Assembly (NCBI GenBank): GCA_003508565.1 | Contig: DNUI01000216.1 | Span: 1 to 28,992 of the forward strand | Reading direction: 5' to 3' | DNA: 28,992 bases | Origin: Syntrophaceae bacterium | Lineage (GTDB): Bacteria; Desulfobacterota; Syntrophia; Syntrophales; UBA2185 | Shown: positions 25,326 through 28,992 of the stretch, piece after piece | Layout: the number at the start of each line of letters is the position of its first letter | Position numbering within the stretch: position 1 is the stretch's first letter | Made by a program: the position numbers and the translations under genes | Notes under the pieces: generated by a model | What the model was told of the DNA's origin: nothing | What the model saw: the letters and a program-made list of their open reading frames with translations, nothing else | The model's database searches: none

Positions 25326-25380
25326 GCGGCGCTTCATGATCTCATTGAGCGCCGCTGGCTGAAGCGCGTCCGTTAGCCAG
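25326..25380 (-). other. Two adjacent hairpins after the membrane-protein gene
   Basis: GCGGCGCT (25326-25333) pairs perfectly with AGCGCCGC (25348-25355). CTGGCT (25355-25360) pairs with AGCCAG (25375-25380), which overlaps the stop codon at 25373-25375. On the - strand no T-run follows, so neither is a standard intrinsic terminator. They could still end or protect the transcript of the upstream gene. Confidence 0.4.
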
Positions 25381-25978
25381 TTTCTCCCGCGCGGCTACTG
25401 GGCAGTGTTCCCACTGCCTGCACACGGTACAGCCAAAGAGCAATCCACAACGCGGCAAAGGCGAAGAGATACAAATCCATCACTCCGTGAATCGACGTTA
25501 ACCACATGAGCCCTTGGGCCCGCAGGGATCTGCGCCGGTGATGCACGCCCCAGTAATCGGGGTCACCTGGGAAGGCACAAGCCTTCTCAAGAGCTCTCAA
25601 ATGTTGGATGTGAATGAGATTCAAATTGCGAAGTCGATGTTTGAACAGGGTGGCGACCGTCACCAGCAAGATCGAACCACATCCCGCGAGGACAATCAGC
25701 GGGAGTGTGAGCACGTTGAAGCTCGTGATAACCCAGCCAAGAATAATGAGCGAGGCCGACGTAAAGATAGTAGACACTTGCCAGATCTCGCGATCTACTT
25801 CGGTGTAAAGCGAGGTTGTAGCTGAATAGGTTGCTTGAAGCCAATCGGGATCTGGACGAGCGGCGGCATCAGGCTCCTGCTGTTCGCCTGCAGGTCGTTG
25901 GGTATAGACCGCTAGGCCAACCCACGCGAGCATTAGGATTACAAAACCAAGACCGACAACTACCACCACAGGTATCAT
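25373..25978 (-). CDS. Hypothetical membrane protein with four predicted helices
   Basis: I do not recognise a named family. Four hydrophobic segments are visible: about residues 3-26, 68-88 (VSTIFTSASLIILGWVITSF), 90-112 and 167-187. A first loop contains the acidic, proline-rich EQQEPDAAARPDPDW. The segment after helix 3 is rich in Arg and His (KHRLRNLNLIHIQHL, WGVHHRRRSLRAQG). The motif LYTEVDREIWQVSTIF before helix 2 resembles that of two-helix effector membrane proteins such as SLATT domains, but this is weak. A good Shine-Dalgarno (AGGGG about 9 bp before ATG 25978) is present. The gene is more G+C-rich than its AT-rich flanks, suggesting transfer. It lies next to the repeat-flanked defence module, outside it. 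Confidence 0.6.
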   Translation of the reverse strand: MIPVVVVVGLGFVILMLAWVGLAVYTQRPAGEQQEPDAAARPDPDWLQATYSATTSLYTEVDREIWQVSTIFTSASLIILGWVITSFNVLTLPLIVLAGCGSILLVTVATLFKHRLRNLNLIHIQHLRALEKACAFPGDPDYWGVHHRRRSLRAQGLMWLTSIHGVMDLYLFAFAALWIALWLYRVQAVGTLPSSRAGETG

Positions 25979-26228
25979 CTTGCACCCCTGACGTCCAAGT
26001 GTCTGGCAATTAATATATGTAATGCACTTTCCTGGTTACTTTAGAAACAATTATATTTAAAATTAGAGTAATTTGTACAGAGATTTAAAGTATTATCAAA
26101 TTATTATTTAGTCATTCCGCAAGATCCATTTATCAAAATAAGCATATTACGCGTACTATCAAGTTGCTTTTAAATGCTACTTGTAATGTGTGGTTATTGC
26201 AAACTGGCTGAAACACTCTCAATATATT

Positions 26229-26264
26229 GGATTGCCACATTCTCTTCAATCGTTCGCAATGACA
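26229..26264. repeat. Degenerate REP-like element (GGATTGCCAC ... GCAATGACA)
   Basis: GGATTGCCAC at 26229-26238 and TTCGCAATGACA at 26253-26264 match the ends of a widespread intergenic element (a GTCATTGCGA-type arm facing a GGCAATCC-type arm). The arms pair as ATTGC with GCAAT. It lies 15 bp downstream of the etfA stop, where it may also mark the transcript end. The rest of the 300-bp AT-rich gap 25979-26278 holds nothing that I can recognise. Confidence 0.55.
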
Positions 26265-26278
26265 GAGAAAGACCATCT

Positions 26279-27226
26279 TCACTTTTTTAACTCGGCAATA
26301 AGCTTCGGCACCACGTCATAGAGATCGCCCACGATGCCGAAATCGGCGGCTCTGAAAATCGGGGCATTTTCGTCTTTGTTCACCGCTGCGATTACCTTGG
26401 CATTACGGATGCCAGTAAGATGCTGGACCTGCCCGGAAACACCGATGCCAAGATAAAGATCAGGTTTTACCTGAGCGCCGGAAAGCCCGATGCAGAGTTC
26501 TTCCGGAAGCCAATGGTATTCCTCGGCAATCGGCCGAGTGCAGGCGACTTCGCCCCCCAGGGCATCGGCCAACTGACGGATGAAGGCCAGATCTTCGTTT
26601 TTCTCAATGCCTCTACCCGCGCAGACGATGATCCGTGCTTCCGTAATGTCTTTCGCGACACGCTCCTTCATCTTCTTCTCCAGGACCTTCACCTCTGAGG
26701 GGGGAGGTGCGGGAAGTTCCCGGATTTGTCCATGTCTGTCTTCTTTTGGTGTGGCCGGTTCAAACGTCCGCGGCGGGATGGTGGCCATCGCAGGCCTGGT
26801 AGTGCAGGTCACCTTCTGCACCGCCGCGCCTCCGTGTGCCAGACGTTCCATCACCGGCGATTTGCTTCCCTCGTCATAAGTGAGCGCCGTGCAGCAGCTG
26901 CAGAGCCCCGTGTCCAGGCGGGCCGCGATACGGGCGGCCATCTCCTTCCCTCTCATTGTTGCAGGAAGGAGCATGAGATCGGGGTCCCCTGTTTTTGCTT
27001 CTTCGGCAATGATGGGGATGTACGCATCAATGGACTGATCACTGGCGAGAGGAGGAAGGACGAGAACCTCATCCGCCCCGCAGTCGATATAGTCCTGTAC
27101 CCGCTCGTGATCCTGAGAGAGAAACGCGGCTACCCTCGTTCCGATGTCCGCAGCGAGTTCACATGCAATGTTCAAAAGTTCCAGGGTCTGCTCCCGGTTT
27201 TCTGCGATAATCCACACTCCAGCCAT
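26279..27226 (-). CDS. etfA: Electron transfer flavoprotein alpha subunit, FixB/CaiB-like
   Basis: EtfA binds FAD and, with EtfB, carries electrons between acyl-CoA dehydrogenase and a quinone or ferredoxin-linked partner. The start is set at ATG 27226 (MAGVWIIAENREQTLELLN), 10 bp after the etfB stop with AAAGGA just upstream; a longer start at 27274 would overlap etfB. The C-terminal FAD domain is intact: IIVCAGRGI, then ARP-type CTRPIAEEYHWLPEEL, then CIGLSGAQVKPDLYLGIGVS, GQVQHLTGIRNAKVI, and AVNKDENAPIFRAADFGIV. The sequence RPIAEE, W and IGLSG look more like FixB, CaiB and YdiR than like the standard beta-oxidation EtfA. Length is 315 aa. It is the third gene of the set acyl-CoA dehydrogenase, etfB, etfA. 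Confidence 0.92.
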   Translation of the reverse strand: MAGVWIIAENREQTLELLNIACELAADIGTRVAAFLSQDHERVQDYIDCGADEVLVLPPLASDQSIDAYIPIIAEEAKTGDPDLMLLPATMRGKEMAARIAARLDTGLCSCCTALTYDEGSKSPVMERLAHGGAAVQKVTCTTRPAMATIPPRTFEPATPKEDRHGQIRELPAPPPSEVKVLEKKMKERVAKDITEARIIVCAGRGIEKNEDLAFIRQLADALGGEVACTRPIAEEYHWLPEELCIGLSGAQVKPDLYLGIGVSGQVQHLTGIRNAKVIAAVNKDENAPIFRAADFGIVGDLYDVVPKLIAELKK

Positions 27227-27236
27227 AGATTTTCCT

Positions 27237-28004
27237 TTATCCGACAACACCTTTTTTCCGCAGAGATTCTGCAAAACGAGTTATCTCCGCGGCATCCGTT
27301 CCAAACCTCTCGCAGGTCCTTTCCATCCGCGCCGCGGTGAGGCTGGCAGTGCGTAGATGTGACTCACCAATGGGTGCGAGGTCATCTTTTTTGATCATGA
27401 TCATGGGCTTCCGGGAGGCCATGAGCGTATCTTTGACACCGGGTATCCTGGGGACATTGATGTCGGGAAGAACCGTGACCAGGGCTGGCAGGGGTGCGGC
27501 AATGATTTCGATGCCTTCCTCGACGCGACGCTCTACGGTGAGTTTTCCTTCTTCCAGAGAGACCTTCTGAACGAAGGAGATGCAGGGGATTCCCAGTTTT
27601 TCTGCCAGGCGGGGACCGACCTGCTGGGCGTAGAGGTCACTGGAACCTTCGCCGCAGATAATCAGGTCGTAATTTTGAATACGGGACCGAATTACCTCCG
27701 CCAGGATTGCCGCCGTCTGGGATGGTTCCAGGTCGCGGTAAGTGGTATCGGTAATGAAACAGGATTGGTCGCATCCGCGGGAAAGGGCGTCCTTGACGCC
27801 TTTCGTAGCTTCGGGGACACCGACAGTTAGAGCAATTGCGCTCCCTCCGAGGTTATCTTTCAGCCGGACAGCCTCTTCAATGGCGTTGCGGTCATACTCG
27901 CCGATTTTGTAGTCCACGGAGGAAAAATCAAGTTCCCCGGAAGCCGTGCGTCGGATGTAGGCCTCATCGACGACCCATTTAAAGCATGCAATAATATTGG
28001 GCAT
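27237..28004 (-). CDS. etfB: Electron transfer flavoprotein beta subunit, FixA-like
   Basis: EtfB pairs with EtfA. The N-terminus MPNIIACFKWVVDEAYIR is like FixA/CaiA, as is ELDFSSVDYKIGEYDRNAIE. The conserved GVPEATKGVKDALSRGCDQ and IICGEGSSDLYAQQVGPRLAEKLG segments follow, and then PALVTVLPDINVPRIPGVKD, the signature used to recognise EtfB. The nucleotide-binding segment is intact. Length (255 aa) is normal. AAGGTG lies before ATG 28004. It is encoded 97 bp after the acyl-CoA dehydrogenase gene and 10 bp before etfA, so the three genes probably form one operon. FixAB-type ETFs include electron-bifurcating forms; whether this one bifurcates cannot be told here. Confidence 0.92.
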   Translation of the reverse strand: MPNIIACFKWVVDEAYIRRTASGELDFSSVDYKIGEYDRNAIEEAVRLKDNLGGSAIALTVGVPEATKGVKDALSRGCDQSCFITDTTYRDLEPSQTAAILAEVIRSRIQNYDLIICGEGSSDLYAQQVGPRLAEKLGIPCISFVQKVSLEEGKLTVERRVEEGIEIIAAPLPALVTVLPDINVPRIPGVKDTLMASRKPMIMIKKDDLAPIGESHLRTASLTAARMERTCERFGTDAAEITRFAESLRKKGVVG

Positions 28005-28065
28005 ACGCGTTCACCTTCTTCGCTCATTCCCTTGCAGATTGGAATCCATAATGAAAATTATCCGG

Positions 28066-28088
28066 ATTATCCGGTCAAGCCGGACAAT
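28066..28088. repeat. REP-like stem-loop between acyl-CoA dehydrogenase and etfB
   Basis: ATT-A-TCCGG and CCGGA-C-AAT form a stem of eight pairs with one mismatch around TCAAG (28075-28079). The loop is the same as in the palindrome at 17430-17456. No T-run follows on the - strand. It sits in the 97-bp intergenic gap and may act as a decay or processing signal between the genes. Confidence 0.45.
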
Positions 28089-28101
28089 GACAATTTAAAC
28101 A

Positions 28102-28992
28102 TCACCGGAGTACATTCCCGGAAATTACCATCCTCTGGGCTTCCGAAGTGCCTTCGTAGATCTCGGTAATTTTCGCGTCGCGCATGAGACGCTCCACCTT
28201 GGCACCCTTGCAATAGCCGTAGCCGCCATGGATCTGCACCGCCTTTATGGTATGTCTCATCGCAGCTTCAGACGCATAGAGTTTGGCCATAGCGGCTTCC
28301 TTGCTGAAAGGTTTATTCTGGTTCTTGAGCCAGGCAGCATGGTAGGTAAGGAACCGGGCGGCGGAGAGGTCCGTGGCCATATCGGCGATCATCCACGCGA
28401 TGGCCTGGTGGCGTGCGATGGGAGTGCCGAACTGAACGCGTTCCTTGGAATACCGGATGGACTCATCCAGGGCAGCCTGGAGGATACCCACACACTGGGC
28501 AGCGATGCCGATCCGGCCGTGGTCAAAGCCGGTCATTGCAATCTGAATCCCCATTCCTTCTTTCCCCAGCAGGTATTCCTTAGGCACCCTGCAGTCCTTG
28601 AAGATCATCTCCGATGTCTGAGATGAGCGGAGCCCCATCTTCTTGAAATGTTCTCCAACCCTCAGTCCGGGCGCGCTTCTGGGGACGATGAGGGCGCTCA
28701 TGCCCTTCCGGCCGGCCGCTTTATCGGTCCAGGCGAAGACGATGTACGTTTCAGCAGTGGGCCCATTGGAAGTGAAGGTCTTCGTACCATTGATGACGTA
28801 CTCGTTGCCGTCGATTATGGCGGTAGCGGCAACAGCCATTACATCGGTGCCCGCCCCGGGTTCAGTCAGAGCGAAGGCCCCCAGGTGTTGCCCTTTGGCC
28901 AGGGGTATCAGGAATTTCTTTTTTTGATCTTCTGTAGCAAAGAGAAGAAATATCATACACACGATACCCGCATGGGTCGATAGAGTGAATCC
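28102..28992 (-). CDS. Acyl-CoA dehydrogenase, partial (N-terminus beyond window)
   Basis: The enzyme oxidises an acyl-CoA at the alpha-beta bond, giving its electrons to ETF. The frame is open to the window edge (GFTLSTHAGIVCMIFLLFATEDQ...), so the first part is missing; about 297 residues are visible. LTEPGAGTDV is the FAD and substrate motif, with the usual INGTKTFTSNG and GLRSSQTSEMIFKDCRVP middle domain. The C-terminal helical domain has QFGTPIARHQAIAWMIADM, VQIHGGYGY and EIYEGTSEAQRM, in which the Glu of YEGT is the usual catalytic base. Substrate chain length cannot be judged. It is followed by etfB and etfA on the same strand, its natural electron acceptors. Confidence 0.95.
   Translation of the reverse strand, partial: GFTLSTHAGIVCMIFLLFATEDQKKKFLIPLAKGQHLGAFALTEPGAGTDVMAVAATAIIDGNEYVINGTKTFTSNGPTAETYIVFAWTDKAAGRKGMSALIVPRSAPGLRVGEHFKKMGLRSSQTSEMIFKDCRVPKEYLLGKEGMGIQIAMTGFDHGRIGIAAQCVGILQAALDESIRYSKERVQFGTPIARHQAIAWMIADMATDLSAARFLTYHAAWLKNQNKPFSKEAAMAKLYASEAAMRHTIKAVQIHGGYGYCKGAKVERLMRDAKITEIYEGTSEAQRMVISGNVLR

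Noticed and set aside
25326..25380. Possible integron attC site after the membrane-protein gene (stop codon in GGCTAAC)
   Set aside because: Only one simple site (GGCTAAC) is present, with a mismatch to RYYYAAC. No matching GTTRRRY end and no upstream attC were found, so a cassette origin is not supported.
26726..27340. 204-residue + strand frame over etfA/etfB
   Set aside because: Antisense to two clear ETF genes and without protein motifs.
1..28992. CRISPR array, tRNA, rRNA or complete transposase
   Set aside because: I read the gaps on both strands and saw no regularly spaced repeat array, no cloverleaf with TTCRA/CCA features, no rRNA core sequence and no transposase frame.

Overview
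The window most likely comes from a deltaproteobacterium (Desulfobacterota), possibly a syntroph-like relative of Syntrophus or Smithella. This is inferred from the gene families and the gene mix: a Gram-negative housekeeping cluster, CsgG/GNA1162/LPP20-type envelope proteins, and an acyl-CoA dehydrogenase beside FixAB-like electron transfer flavoproteins. No rRNA or tRNA gene is present to confirm it.

Region 1 (1-7633, + strand) is an envelope-protein cluster. It holds a 5'-truncated CsgG-like protein, a secreted CsgG-like domain followed by six fibronectin III modules, a lipoprotein joining a GNA1162/DUF799 domain to one FN3 module and two parallel beta-helix blocks, and an LPP20-like secreted protein with a proline-rich linker. 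A strong intrinsic terminator ends the cluster. The 396-bp gap before the lipoprotein gene contains several unexplained stem-loops.

Region 2 (7856-20345, + strand) is a housekeeping and cofactor block: mutL, miaA, a TPR/SLH lipoprotein, valS, nadC, birA, coaX, coaE, a tartrate/D-malate-type beta-decarboxylating dehydrogenase, a LysE-family exporter and queF. Palindromic REP-like elements lie in several of its gaps.

Region 3 (20401-25978, - strand) is accessory. It has an AlkD-like DNA glycosylase and then a module made of hicB, hicA and a large Eco57I/type IIG-like restriction-methylase. Two imperfect direct repeats (21133-21230 and 25153-25287) flank this module. The repeat also supplies the present 5' end of the alkD-like gene. 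The methylase frame runs 68 codons upstream of its first ATG without an ATG, GTG or TTG; an ATT codon with a good Shine-Dalgarno is the best candidate start. A four-helix membrane protein of unknown function lies just outside the module.

Region 4 (26279-28992, - strand) is a catabolic cluster read as acyl-CoA dehydrogenase (N-terminus beyond the window), then etfB, then etfA. It would oxidise acyl-CoA and pass the electrons to an ETF of the FixAB/CaiB type.

The most interesting part is the repeat-flanked toxin-antitoxin plus restriction-methylase module. The second is the set of consecutive CsgG-fold proteins fitted with FN3 and beta-helix modules. No CRISPR array, rRNA, tRNA, integrase or intact transposase was seen.
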